A DNA stretch of 64,000 nt from Halothermothrix sp. (GTDB lineage: Bacteria > Bacillota > Halanaerobiia > DY22613), in contig JAENYK010000001.1 of NCBI GenBank assembly GCA_016841825.1, positions 434,001 through 498,000 of the forward strand, written 5' to 3'. Below are positions 52,653 through 61,082 of this stretch, piece by piece. The first letter of the stretch is position 1. Each line of letters begins with the position of its first letter. The notes below the pieces were generated by a model. It was not told the DNA's origin, ran no database searches, and worked only from the letters and a program-made list of their open reading frames with translations. The position numbers and the translations under genes are program-made.

Positions 52653-53918
52653 TTATTCCTCCATAACTTTGTGGATTACACTTATCAATTTGCTTGTTAA
52701 CACCTTAAAATCAAAATCCTCTGCACCTTTTTTTGCGTTATCGCCCATTCGCTTATATTCTTTATCAGTCATATTTTTCACTTTAAGAATTGCACCAGCA
52801 AGATCTTGCGCTGATGCATTTTCCAACTCTAACCCACAGTTGTATTTTTCTAATATTGAATAACCCATTTTTACCGTCGAAATTACTGGCTTTCCAGAAG
52901 CCATATACTCAAATAATTTGTTTGAACTATTTCCCCGTGTCCAATTGTACTGGGTTTGGGAATAATTTAAAATATTTAAGGATGATTTACTTAAAATATA
53001 CGGAATATACTTTTTATTAACAAAGCCTTTCATTTTAACATTATCTATGTTCTCTTCAGCAACTCTTTGTTCTAATACTTTTCTTTGATTGCCATCGCCG
53101 TAAATTAGAAATTGAATATCCTGATGTTCCTTGAGTATTGTAGCTGCATCTAAGATATCCCCTACATTATTAACCGGCCTTATAGCCCCAACATAAATAA
53201 CATTAAATATACCGTTGTCTATATCCTCATCCTCTAGGGTCACAGTATTAATCAATTTGTTAAATGCTTCAATGTCTACTCCATTATTTATATAGTAAAC
53301 TTTTGATAAATCGATATCTCCACCTTGATTAGTATCCCATCTCCGTTCTTTAATATAATCTGAATCCCCTTCTTTAGTGAAGATCAATGCATTAGCCCTT
53401 TTATAAATCCAATGCTCACCAATTATGAGAATTTTACCAAGCAAACTATTCTCTTTTGCTTTATTGAACGCAAATATTGCTTCTGGCCAAAGGTCCCTAA
53501 TCTCACAAATGCACGGTACTCCAAACTTTTTTGCGATTTTAATACCAGCTACCATCGTAAGCGGATGTACACTTGAAGCCAGAATTACATCCGGTTTCCC
53601 ATTTAATTTTGCATACTCTTTAGCTACAGCAAAAAGTCCTCTATAAAAAGAAATCATATTAAGAATTCGCTTTTTACCATTCCCTTTATACTCAGGTGTA
53701 TTAACGAACACAAAAGGGATATTATTCACGGACTCTGCAGAATACTTATTTCCTTCAGTGTCTATATAATTATCTGAAAAATGATTTGTTGATGCACAAA
53801 ATATCGTAGGCTTGTATCCTTTTTTTATTAGATTTTCTGCAAACCAATAGTGTCTTCCAGCTTTATCAAAAAACATATTTGTCGCATAATGATTCCAAAT
53901 CCACATATTCTGTTTCAT
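52653..53918 (-). CDS. Glycosyltransferase, GT4 family (WbuB-like)
   Basis: A 421-residue GT-B enzyme starting MWIWNHYATNMFFDKAGRHY after a few residues, a beginning typical of WbuB-like transferases. CEIRDLWPEAI, VIYVGAIRPVNNVGDIL, FLIYGDGNQRKVLEQ and NKLFEYMASGKPVIST define both domains. It overlaps the acetyltransferase gene by 4 bp. Confidence 0.92.
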   Translation of the reverse strand: MKQNMWIWNHYATNMFFDKAGRHYWFAENLIKKGYKPTIFCASTNHFSDNYIDTEGNKYSAESVNNIPFVFVNTPEYKGNGKKRILNMISFYRGLFAVAKEYAKLNGKPDVILASSVHPLTMVAGIKIAKKFGVPCICEIRDLWPEAIFAFNKAKENSLLGKILIIGEHWIYKRANALIFTKEGDSDYIKERRWDTNQGGDIDLSKVYYINNGVDIEAFNKLINTVTLEDEDIDNGIFNVIYVGAIRPVNNVGDILDAATILKEHQDIQFLIYGDGNQRKVLEQRVAEENIDNVKMKGFVNKKYIPYILSKSSLNILNYSQTQYNWTRGNSSNKLFEYMASGKPVISTVKMGYSILEKYNCGLELENASAQDLAGAILKVKNMTDKEYKRMGDNAKKGAEDFDFKVLTSKLISVIHKVMEE

Positions 53919-54538
53919 TTATCTACTCTCCTCACCGGAACCCCAACATATATTCCTGGTTCAGTAATATCCTTAACAACCACAGCACCTGCACCTACTT
54001 TGCAACTACGGCAGATGTTGACATTGTTGCTTATAACACTTCCAATGCCAATCCAACTTCCCTTGCCAATTCTGACCGTTCCAGCCAAATTTGCACCAGG
54101 AGAGATGTGGACATAATCTTCAATCATATTGTCGTGGTCTAAGCTACAGCTTGTGTTTATAATGCAACCTTTACCTATCATACTTGCGCTGTTAATAACA
54201 ACTCCTGCCATCACAGCAGTACCAATACCAACCTCAACATCTGTTCCAATCACGGCACTTGGGTGGACCAAACTAGCAATAGACAGTCCTTCAGCTTCAA
54301 ACTCCTTTTGGATTTTCTCTCTTGTATCATTGTTTCCAATAGCAACAAATAAGTCTGCTTCATCTTTATATGTGAAAACATCAGAAGTTTTGCCAATGAC
54401 TTCTAACCCCATAGATGTATTAATAGATTCGTCATCATCGAGGAATGCGATGCTTTTCCACTTATTCATTTTTATTGCGATGTCAGCGACAACTTTTCCA
54501 TGTCCACTGGCACCTATGATTAAGAGTTTCTCTTTCAT
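53915..54538 (-). CDS. NeuD/PglD-type sugar O/N-acetyltransferase
   Basis: A 207-residue protein with an N-terminal Rossmann-like domain (LLIIGASGHGKVVADIAIKM) and a left-handed beta-helix of hexapeptide repeats (IGTDVEVGIGTAVMAGVVIN; CSLDHDNMIEDYVHISPGANLAG), with His in SLDHD as the expected catalytic base. PglD relatives acetylate the 4-amino group made by the PglE-like aminotransferase nearby. Confidence 0.92.
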   Translation of the reverse strand: MKEKLLIIGASGHGKVVADIAIKMNKWKSIAFLDDDESINTSMGLEVIGKTSDVFTYKDEADLFVAIGNNDTREKIQKEFEAEGLSIASLVHPSAVIGTDVEVGIGTAVMAGVVINSASMIGKGCIINTSCSLDHDNMIEDYVHISPGANLAGTVRIGKGSWIGIGSVISNNVNICRSCKVGAGAVVVKDITEPGIYVGVPVRRVDK

Positions 54539-54621
54539 GACGAGTACATTCCTCTCTAAAATAGTAATAATATGATTGATCTCAAACTATCAAAACTGTA
54601 TATGAAGCATTTATTTGAATA

Positions 54622-55323
54622 TTAATTATTTGATTTTTTTACTGAGCCCCTAAATGGATCCATCGTAAATGCTGTATCAGAACTAATTCCCTCTCTGACA
54701 AATACCTTTTTTATAGTACTAAAGATAATTTTCCAATCCCCAATAAAGCTCACATTATCTACATACTCAACATCAAGATTAAACTTATCTTCCCAACTGA
54801 TTGCATTACGCCCATTCACCTGGGCATGTCCAGATAGACCAGGTCTCACTTCGTGTCTTCTCTTTTGATGGTCACTATATAAAGGAAGATATTGAACAAG
54901 TAGAGGCCTCGGGCCAACAATGCTCATATCACCTTTCAGAATATTAAACAGCTCTGGCAGTTCATCAAGACTTGTAGATCTTAGCACTTTACCGAATTTT
55001 GTCAACCTGATACTGTCAGGCAACAATTCACCTTTTTCATCCTTTTCATTAGTCATAGTCCTAAACTTATACATGGTGAATATCTTTTCGTTCAACCCCG
55101 GTCTTTTTTGTTTGAACAGCACTGAACTACCAAGATTTATTCTTACAAGAATAGCTACGATTATAAGTACTGGACTTAAAACAATAATTGCTACCAAAGA
55201 TAAAATGACGTCCATTGGTCTTTTTATAAATCTTCTATATATGCCACCATTATATCGTGAGTTAATTTCAGTAGTATCAATCATATTTGAGATGGGCTTA
55301 TTCTCTTTACTACTTATAATCAT
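54622..55323 (-). CDS. Undecaprenyl-phosphate sugar phosphotransferase (initiating enzyme, PglC/WcaJ type)
   Basis: A 233-residue enzyme with one membrane helix (about 33-58) and the catalytic domain: [40 protein letters not shown] and [19 protein letters not shown]. It transfers the first sugar phosphate to undecaprenyl phosphate at the inner membrane. Its gene abuts the aminotransferase with no gap. Confidence 0.93.
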   Translation of the reverse strand: MIISSKENKPISNMIDTTEINSRYNGGIYRRFIKRPMDVILSLVAIIVLSPVLIIVAILVRINLGSSVLFKQKRPGLNEKIFTMYKFRTMTNEKDEKGELLPDSIRLTKFGKVLRSTSLDELPELFNILKGDMSIVGPRPLLVQYLPLYSDHQKRRHEVRPGLSGHAQVNGRNAISWEDKFNLDVEYVDNVSFIGDWKIIFSTIKKVFVREGISSDTAFTMDPFRGSVKKSNN

Positions 55324-56436
55324 TTACCACAGCCCCTTTATAATTCTACAGATTCTTTCAAGATTCTCATCTGTCATCTTTGTATCACTTGGCAAGCACA
55401 CACCATTCTCAAATAGCTTCTCACTCACATCTCCACCAATATAATCATACTCAGCAAAGAATGGTTGCATGTGCATCGGCTTCCACACGGGTCTCGACTC
55501 AATATTCTCAGCTTCTAATTCTTCCATTATTTGAAGTGGCCTTACTGCTCCGCTCAATGTCATAACACTTAACCAGTAGTTCGGTTCATTCCAGTCATTG
55601 ATAGGCATAAAGTCTACACCCTCTAACTGACCCAACTCTCTTTTATAAAACTCAAAGATATGTTTTTTCTTTTCAACTCTCTGATCCAATACCTTTAACT
55701 GTCCTCTTCCAATCCCAGCAACGATATTGCTCATGCGATAATTGAAGCCTATTTCGCTATGCTGATAGTGCCTTGCTCGATCTCTGGCTTGAGTAGCCCA
55801 GAATCTAGTCTTAGCAATTTTTTCTTCATTATCTGAAACAAGCATGCCGCCACCTGAGGTGGTAATAATCTTATTGCCATTAAAACTAAATACACCAAAC
55901 TCACCAAAGGTTCCTGTGTGTTTACCTTTATAATAAGTTCCGAGGGATTCCGCAGCATCTTCTATAAGCGTAACGTTGTACTTGTCACAAAGTTCAACAA
56001 TTTTATCTATATCCGCTGAAAGACCATAGAGATGAACTACCAATACCGCCTTCACCCGATCGCCATATTTAACAAGAGCCTTTTCTAAGGCGGCTGGATC
56101 CATATTCCATGTAGCATAATCACTGTCTATAAAGACTGGGGTGGCTTTTTCATATATAATTGGATTAGCTGTAGCCGAAAAAGTCAATGATTGACAAAGA
56201 ACGATGTCCCCTTCTTTAACCCCTACAGATTTTAGAGCGAGATGAATTGCAGCAGTTCCAGTTGTTGTCGCTGAAGCTGCTTTTGCACCTACCTTCGCTG
56301 CTAATTCATTCTCAAAACCAGTCACATTTGGTCCCAAAGGTGCAACCCAGTTTGTATCAAATGCTTCCTTTATATACGCCATCTCATAACCCTCATCACT
56401 CATGTGAGGGGATGCCAACCAAATCTTTTCAGCCAT
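55324..56436 (-). CDS. DegT/DnrJ/EryC1-family aminotransferase (PglE-like)
   Basis: A 370-residue PLP enzyme making a 4-amino sugar nucleotide. The start IWLASPHMSDEGYEMAYIKEAF and WVAPLGPNV resemble PglE/WbpE; the PLP lysine is in FGVFSFNGNKIITTSGGG. ATG at 56436 follows AAGGAG. With PglC and PglD-like neighbours it suggests a bacillosamine-type residue; the needed 4,6-dehydratase is not in the window. Confidence 0.92.
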   Translation of the reverse strand: MAEKIWLASPHMSDEGYEMAYIKEAFDTNWVAPLGPNVTGFENELAAKVGAKAASATTTGTAAIHLALKSVGVKEGDIVLCQSLTFSATANPIIYEKATPVFIDSDYATWNMDPAALEKALVKYGDRVKAVLVVHLYGLSADIDKIVELCDKYNVTLIEDAAESLGTYYKGKHTGTFGEFGVFSFNGNKIITTSGGGMLVSDNEEKIAKTRFWATQARDRARHYQHSEIGFNYRMSNIVAGIGRGQLKVLDQRVEKKKHIFEFYKRELGQLEGVDFMPINDWNEPNYWLSVMTLSGAVRPLQIMEELEAENIESRPVWKPMHMQPFFAEYDYIGGDVSEKLFENGVCLPSDTKMTDENLERICRIIKGLW

Positions 56437-56544
56437 AGTGCAAAGCTCCTTTATTTTATATATTTTTGTATCTTCCATCGCAGGTCTTCCTTAATCAAGG
56501 TTATATAAAAAGGCTAAACTCATTGCCATACCCTTGTGATTTCA

Positions 56545-56634
56545 CTATAACTTCCTGATCAATATTGAAACCAAAACCAATAAAACTATCATGATCCACC
56601 AACGAACCTGGACTGCTGAGGCCGTATCTTTCAA
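56545..56634 (-). CDS. Possible 29-residue membrane peptide
   Basis: A TTG at 56634 opens a 29-codon frame (MKDTASAVQVRWW, then a hydrophobic IMIVLLVLVSILIRKL) between the regulator and aminotransferase genes. The ribosome site is weak. A second frame in the same DNA is also open, so chance cannot be excluded. Confidence 0.25.
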   Translation of the reverse strand: MKDTASAVQVRWWIMIVLLVLVSILIRKL

Positions 56635-56642
56635 AAAACCAC

Positions 56643-57209
56643 TTATAATCTTTCTATCAAATTCACAACTTTCATCCCAGTAAGTTCAACATATTCTTTC
56701 AGCACTCCTTCATCTACTGACATATGTAACAATACTGGCGAATCAAATTTCTGGGTATCAAGCCTTTTCTTCTTATCAATAATCTTAACCTTTGATTTAT
56801 TTTCCCTTGATTGAAATTCTTCCACTGCAATGCAAATTATTTCACCCATTTCGTCATCACAGATTAACACAAAGATAACATCATGTTCTTGACCTAATTC
56901 ATTTAAAACAGTCTTTATCGTTTCTTTCGTTTCATAAATCGCCCGATAATGTACTTTTAAGTATCTTATGGTTTTTTTAGCTTTTTCCATCATTCCAATC
57001 GGAGTCAACATATAGAGTACTTGCTTTTGAGACACCTGGTTCATCTTAATTAGACCTTCTTTGATCATTTTATTGATCAATACGTTGACTGTACTGACAG
57101 AAATCCCTAATTTCCTCGAAAGTTCGCGCTGCGTGACATTCTCATTTTCTACTATTTCTGACATAATTGTATATTCATTATCTGAAAAAATACTCTTACT
57201 CTCTTCCAA
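56643..57209 (-). CDS. Winged-helix regulator at the head of the polysaccharide locus
   Basis: A 188-residue protein with an N-terminal MarR-like winged helix (FSDNEYTIMSEIV, NVTQRELSRKLGISVSTVNVLINKM, then a wing LYMLTPIGMMEKAKKTI). The C-terminal part (about 100-188) is of unknown fold. TTG at 57209 follows GAGGAG; the frame to 57248 has no site. It is first after the promoter at 57288 and likely controls the locus. Confidence 0.8.
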   Translation of the reverse strand: MEESKSIFSDNEYTIMSEIVENENVTQRELSRKLGISVSTVNVLINKMIKEGLIKMNQVSQKQVLYMLTPIGMMEKAKKTIRYLKVHYRAIYETKETIKTVLNELGQEHDVIFVLICDDEMGEIICIAVEEFQSRENKSKVKIIDKKKRLDTQKFDSPVLLHMSVDEGVLKEYVELTGMKVVNLIERL

Positions 57210-57287
57210 TTTAATCTCCTCTCTCCAACTACTCGAAGCCAAAATCATTGATCACATAACACAGTTCGTAAATCGAACGCTAAAATT

Positions 57288-57316
57288 ATTATAATCCTTT
57301 TAAGTATACTTGTCAA
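57288..57316 (-). promoter_or_regulatory. Promoter of the polysaccharide locus regulator
   Basis: Minus-strand TTGACA (57311-57316), a 17-bp spacer and TATAAT (57288-57293): a consensus promoter about 80 bp before the regulator start. Confidence 0.85.
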
Positions 57317-57368
57317 GCAAAATAAACATAGGCAACACCTATCAATTTTTACTAGTAATACTTTCTAT

Positions 57369-57419
57369 AAAAAGTAGCATAATTCCTTCACACTGTGTGC
57401 AAAAATTATGCTACTTTTT
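57369..57419 (-). terminator. Terminator after the chromate transporter unit
   Basis: A perfect 16-bp stem, AAAAAGTAGCATAATT (57369-57384) with AATTATGCTACTTTTT (57404-57419); on the minus strand the T-run follows. It separates the chrA/DHHW region from the polysaccharide promoter. Confidence 0.9.
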
Positions 57420-57460
57420 GTCAGACGATTAAGTTTTCCAGTACCCTCGCCAAACCTGAA

Positions 57461-57697
57461 TCACCTTCTAAACAAAATTTGATCAGCTCCCTCCTGAATA
57501 TGAACCCAAAAGTTTCGAAAAGAGAACTGATCTGAAAAATATGATTCAACTTTAGTCTCATAGCTACCATCTATTACTCTTTCAAAATGGAAAACAGGCC
57601 ATTGTGCTAAATAACGTCGTTCCTCTTTCGAGAAAGTTTTATCCGGTAAGGCCAGATGAAAATATAATAAACCTAGCAAAATGCCATCCCCAAGCAA
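57461..57697 (-). pseudogene. Remnant of a DHHW-family exopolysaccharide protein
   Basis: A 78-codon frame reads LPDKTFSKEERRYLAQWPVF and later VESYFSDQFSFRNFWV, the start of DHHW-family extracytoplasmic proteins, which normally exceed 300 residues. The natural signal anchor is replaced by a frame running out of the chrA gene end, and the catalytic part is absent. It lies beside the polysaccharide locus, where such genes occur. Confidence 0.7.
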
Positions 57698-58236
57698 GCA
57701 GAAATAACAATTAACAAGATAGGAGAAGGACTCTTTTTAAAAATCTTCCTATGCAAGACTATTGCCAATGTAAGAATACCGAGAATAATTGCACCATGCC
57801 AGTCTATAGCAGAATGCAAAACGAGAGCGCCACTCATCATATTATCAAAAATAATAAATGCACCCGTTGCAATAATGATTCCGATAATTGCGGGTTTTAA
57901 TCCTTTTAGTATCGCCTGAATATTTTTGTTTTTCAAGAATCCCCTAAACACCGCCGTTACCAACAGAATAATGATAAAGGAAGGAAGTACTACGCCTACT
58001 GTAGCGAGAACTGCTCCCAAAAAGCCCCCCTGCTGATGTCCGACATAGGTGGCGAGATTGACCATGATAGGTCCAGGCGTCGTTTCGCTCACGGCAATAA
58101 AATAGATAAAAGTTTCCGGATCAACCCAGGAATGAGAGAGTACAACCTCCTGGATTAACGGAATTGCCCCATATGCACCACCGAAAGCAACACTACCGAT
58201 CTTAAGGAAGGCAAGAAACAACTCAAGATAAATCAT
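57673..58236 (-). CDS. chrA: Chromate transporter, second half protein
   Basis: A 187-residue single-domain CHR protein with five to six membrane segments: LFLAFLKIGSVAFGGAYGAIPLIQ and ETTPGPIMVNLATYVGHQQGG are signatures. It overlaps the first-half gene by 4 bp; such pairs assemble into a functional chromate/sulfate-type carrier. The last codons overlap the DHHW remnant. Confidence 0.92.
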   Translation of the reverse strand: MIYLELFLAFLKIGSVAFGGAYGAIPLIQEVVLSHSWVDPETFIYFIAVSETTPGPIMVNLATYVGHQQGGFLGAVLATVGVVLPSFIIILLVTAVFRGFLKNKNIQAILKGLKPAIIGIIIATGAFIIFDNMMSGALVLHSAIDWHGAIILGILTLAIVLHRKIFKKSPSPILLIVISACLGMAFC

Positions 58237-58838
58237 TGTGTGTCACCTCCTTGGTTTTTAGGAACTCCACCCTTACGAAACGACAAGAACCCAAGAGCTC
58301 CAGCGATCAATATCAGATAGAATGGTGAGAATTCTAATGCAAAGATATCAATGATGAGCATTGCTGCAAACCCGCATACTGCAAAAACCAAAGGTAACTT
58401 TTTACCTTGCTTTTTCATCTTCTTCCACATTCTTTTAAGCATTTTTATTCCCGCACTTAATATCAGAATACCGACAGCAACCTTGATACCCTTGAATGCA
58501 CTGGCAATGAGGGGAATTTCCATAAAATGACCAAGAAACATGGAAACGATGTACATAATCAAAAAAGCCGGAAAGACAATTCCAAAGGTGGCAATCAAAG
58601 AACCCCAAAAGCCCGCTTGTTTATAACCTACATAAGTAGCGGCATTGATGGCGATCGGTCCTGGTGTAGACTCGGCAACAGCAGTCACATCCATCATCTC
58701 GTCCGAGGTAATCCACTTCTTTTTCTCCACACACTCACTATCAATAAGTGCGATCATCGCATAACCACCGCCGAAAGTAAAAAAGCCTACTTTCATAAAG
58801 GTTAGCAACAGACTTAACATTATGTTCTTATTTTTCAA
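58233..58838 (-). CDS. chrA: Chromate transporter, first half protein
   Basis: A 201-residue CHR domain protein (TFMKVGFFTFGGGYAMIALID; ESTPGPIAINAATYVGYKQAG), the partner of the next gene. TTG at 58838 follows GAGGG at suitable spacing; the ATG at 58859 has no ribosome site but cannot be excluded. Upstream DNA to 59011 shows no gene. Confidence 0.9.
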   Translation of the reverse strand: MKNKNIMLSLLLTFMKVGFFTFGGGYAMIALIDSECVEKKKWITSDEMMDVTAVAESTPGPIAINAATYVGYKQAGFWGSLIATFGIVFPAFLIMYIVSMFLGHFMEIPLIASAFKGIKVAVGILILSAGIKMLKRMWKKMKKQGKKLPLVFAVCGFAAMLIIDIFALEFSPFYLILIAGALGFLSFRKGGVPKNQGGDTQ

Positions 58839-59011
58839 GATATCCCTCTTTTCCCACATGTGTTGAATTTACTATATTACAGTTAATTCAATTAAGGATT
58901 TGCTTAATTAGTGTGTCTGGTAAAGTGTGTTTAACTGCTGGAAAATCATTGTGCTTTTTTGATAAATGCATAACTTGTAAATGTGCAATTAAATTACTTC
59001 TTTCAGTTCTA

Positions 59012-59066
59012 ACAAAAAACAAAGCGATTATTCAATACACTGAAAGATAACCGCTTTGTTTTTTGT
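59012..59066 (-). terminator. Terminator after the small Cys/His protein gene
   Basis: ACAAAAAACAAAGCG (59012-59026) pairs with CGCTTTGTTTTTTGT (59052-59066). A and T runs on both sides would allow two-way action. Confidence 0.88.
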
Positions 59067-59071
59067 CGTTC

Positions 59072-59206
59072 TTACTCTTTCTCCGATTCGCAGGGATGCT
59101 CTTTCGTGCTGCCGTGACATTTTTTGATTAATTCTTCGCTGCATTTTCCGTCTGCAGGTCTCAGTTCAGGATGATCACATTTGTCATTCTTGATATTTTT
59201 ACACAT
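59072..59206 (-). CDS. Small Cys/His-rich protein, 44 residues
   Basis: ATG at 59206 with GGAGGT seven bases upstream, a consensus promoter before it and a terminator after it make this a real gene. The protein has Cys at 2, 10, 22, 30 and 39 and His at 12, 31 and 37, including KCDHPELRP, KKCHGS and KEHPC. The pattern suggests metal or iron-sulfur binding. I do not recognise a named family. It follows a metal-uptake operon but has its own promoter and operator-like palindrome. Confidence 0.82.
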   Translation of the reverse strand: MCKNIKNDKCDHPELRPADGKCSEELIKKCHGSTKEHPCESEKE

Positions 59207-59262
59207 GTCTTACACCTCCATTTTGTTATTTTAAATTGCCAGTAGGAAGATACATCCATAAT

Positions 59263-59315
59263 TTAATTTAGTTTTAACTTAATTAAATTATATATTCCTT
59301 ATTTGATTTTGTCAA
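59263..59315 (-). promoter_or_regulatory. Promoter with 24-bp operator-like palindrome
   Basis: Minus-strand TTGACA (59310-59315), 17-bp spacer, TATAAT (59287-59292). Directly downstream at 59263-59286 is a 24-bp palindrome of the form TTAATT-N-AGTT-NN-AACT-N-AATTAA. The shape and position suit a metal-dependent repressor (DtxR or Fur type), which is inference. Confidence 0.8.
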
Positions 59316-59339
59316 GATGCAACAGAAAAAATTTCTATT

Positions 59340-60347
59340 TTATTTGATATCATCTAGAAGCTGACCATTACGAAGAGCTTCTCTGTATTTTAGCAAAGCA
59401 TTGTCAATTTCAGTTAGCCGGAGCAACCCTTCTTTTTCATTGGGTGTCGTTTCAATAACCTTTTGGATACCACCATTTTTGATAACGATTCTTTTATTTC
59501 CCATTAAAGCCAGTAGGGGGTCATGTGTAGCAATGAGCACAATTTTATTTTGCCCTACCAAAAGCTCCAGTGCTTTTTTACGATGAATCCCGGCATTTTC
59601 AATTTCATCAATCAATACAATAGGAGATGTACTTAGAAAAGCAGTATCGGCCACCATAAGGGCTCTGGACTGTCCACCGCTTAAGGAAGTAAGGGGCGTA
59701 TTTAAGTCAAATCTTTCACCGGACAGCTCATTTGCATGAAATATGATTTGTCGTGTTTTATCTTCAATATCGTCAATCATTCTACTTTGTGCATGTAGTC
59801 TTATAAAATCTCCAACACAAATATCCATGACAAAATTTATATTCTGAGATAATTGAGCTACCAGCTTGTGTTCAACCGAAAAACGCCAATTTCGCGGTGG
59901 AACAGACCCATCGATTAATATTTGTCTTTTAGTTGGCGTATCCCTTTGCGTCATCCACTCGATATCGGCTAAAAGTCTGCTTTTGCCGGAACCTGTAGGA
60001 CCAACAATGCAGATTATTTCTCCTATGTTAATCTTCACCTCAATTTCTTCAAGCTTTTCATTTTTATCTCTGCCACCCAAAATAGTGATATCACGAATAC
60101 TGAAAGTACGTTCTTCTCTGATATCCTTCATACGACTCATAAAAGCACGAAACCGCTTAAGTAAATCTTCTTGATTCAGACCCATATCTTCCAAAAATAC
60201 ATAAGGGAGTGAAGTGATATAGTCTTTAACAGTATTATTTACGTCATCAATAGGCAAACCGTTAATATCGAAAAACTCCACGGAGTATGGGTATATACTT
60301 AACAAGTCTTCTATAGTCAAATTCTCCAATGAAACAGAATCCTTCAT
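59340..60347 (-). CDS. ABC ATPase with unusual N-terminal domain, metal-uptake operon
   Basis: A 335-residue protein. Residues about 1-75 form a small helical domain (LTIEDLLSIYPYSVEFFDINGL) reminiscent of DUF1858/ScdA-N-type domains. The ABC domain follows: Walker A GPTGSGKSR (about 115), signature LSGGQSRALMVADTAFL, Walker B IVLIDEIENAG, and H-loop IATHDP. The Walker B Glu is followed by IENAG rather than PTxGLD, unlike typical importers of the FecE/BtuD class. It follows the GTPase gene by 19 bp and presumably energises the FecCD-type permease, or acts in metal handling with the GTPase. Confidence 0.85.
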   Translation of the reverse strand: MKDSVSLENLTIEDLLSIYPYSVEFFDINGLPIDDVNNTVKDYITSLPYVFLEDMGLNQEDLLKRFRAFMSRMKDIREERTFSIRDITILGGRDKNEKLEEIEVKINIGEIICIVGPTGSGKSRLLADIEWMTQRDTPTKRQILIDGSVPPRNWRFSVEHKLVAQLSQNINFVMDICVGDFIRLHAQSRMIDDIEDKTRQIIFHANELSGERFDLNTPLTSLSGGQSRALMVADTAFLSTSPIVLIDEIENAGIHRKKALELLVGQNKIVLIATHDPLLALMGNKRIVIKNGGIQKVIETTPNEKEGLLRLTEIDNALLKYREALRNGQLLDDIK

Positions 60348-60366
60348 AAAATCACTTCCTTTTAGC

Positions 60367-61053
60367 CTAATCTAACTCCATCTTTCTTACATTCCCTTTT
60401 TGTTTATCCATTCCAATCTGCGTTTCACCAAGACAGTATGAACAAAGAGCAGATGGCATACTAATTCTCAGTTCCTTTCCTTTCAATGTTTCAACCTGGG
60501 TGGCATTCTCTATTAGTACCGCTAACTCACCAGCCCCTTGGCCTGTAATCCCGTTGACGTGTAAGATAATACCATCCGGATTGGCCTGCCTGATTTTTAA
60601 GGCAAATATCTCTCTTTCTGCCTGTGAGACAATATCCCCCTTTGTAATCACAACAATATCTGCCATTTTGAGCATAGGACCAATTTTTTTTGGCGTATTT
60701 ATGCCCATGAGGTTATCTATAACACATACGGCTGTACATCCTTTAATATGGGGTGAACAACGATTGCATAGTCCTGCACTTTCACTGATTAGAATATCAT
60801 AGAAGTGCCTGATACCCCAATTAAGACAATCATCGATGTTGCTAACAAAAAAATGGTCAGGGCACATACTACCTGACAGACCAACTCTGCTGTCAATATT
60901 CTGCGCATCATACAGTTTATCATCATCGGTTACTAAACAGTCAAATTTCAATACTCCAATTTTAAAATACTTGTCCTTTAGTTCCTCCATTGCTTTTAAA
61001 ATAACAGAAGTTTTTCCCGATGAAGGCGGTCCGGAAAACGTAATGAATTTCAT
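60367..61053 (-). CDS. HypB/UreG-like P-loop GTPase with extra cysteines
   Basis: A 228-residue GTPase with P-loop GPPSSGKTS (residues 8-16), a Walker B/G3-like ILISESAGLC, and a TKGD base-recognition motif (NKxD position). Cys pairs in ESAGLCNRCSPHIKGC and near the C-terminus in SALCSYCLG suggest metal binding. HypB/UreG/CobW relatives deliver nickel, cobalt or zinc to targets. Here it sits between permease and ATPase genes, an unusual position suggesting it handles the imported metal. Confidence 0.82.
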   Translation of the reverse strand: MKFITFSGPPSSGKTSVILKAMEELKDKYFKIGVLKFDCLVTDDDKLYDAQNIDSRVGLSGSMCPDHFFVSNIDDCLNWGIRHFYDILISESAGLCNRCSPHIKGCTAVCVIDNLMGINTPKKIGPMLKMADIVVITKGDIVSQAEREIFALKIRQANPDGIILHVNGITGQGAGELAVLIENATQVETLKGKELRISMPSALCSYCLGETQIGMDKQKGNVRKMELD

Positions 61054-61082
61054 GAAAACATCACCTTTCGAATCATAATATA

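Noticed and set aside
59016-59066. Terminator hairpin as an insertion-sequence end
   Set aside because: The stem is followed by a T-run right after a small gene, which a terminator explains fully.
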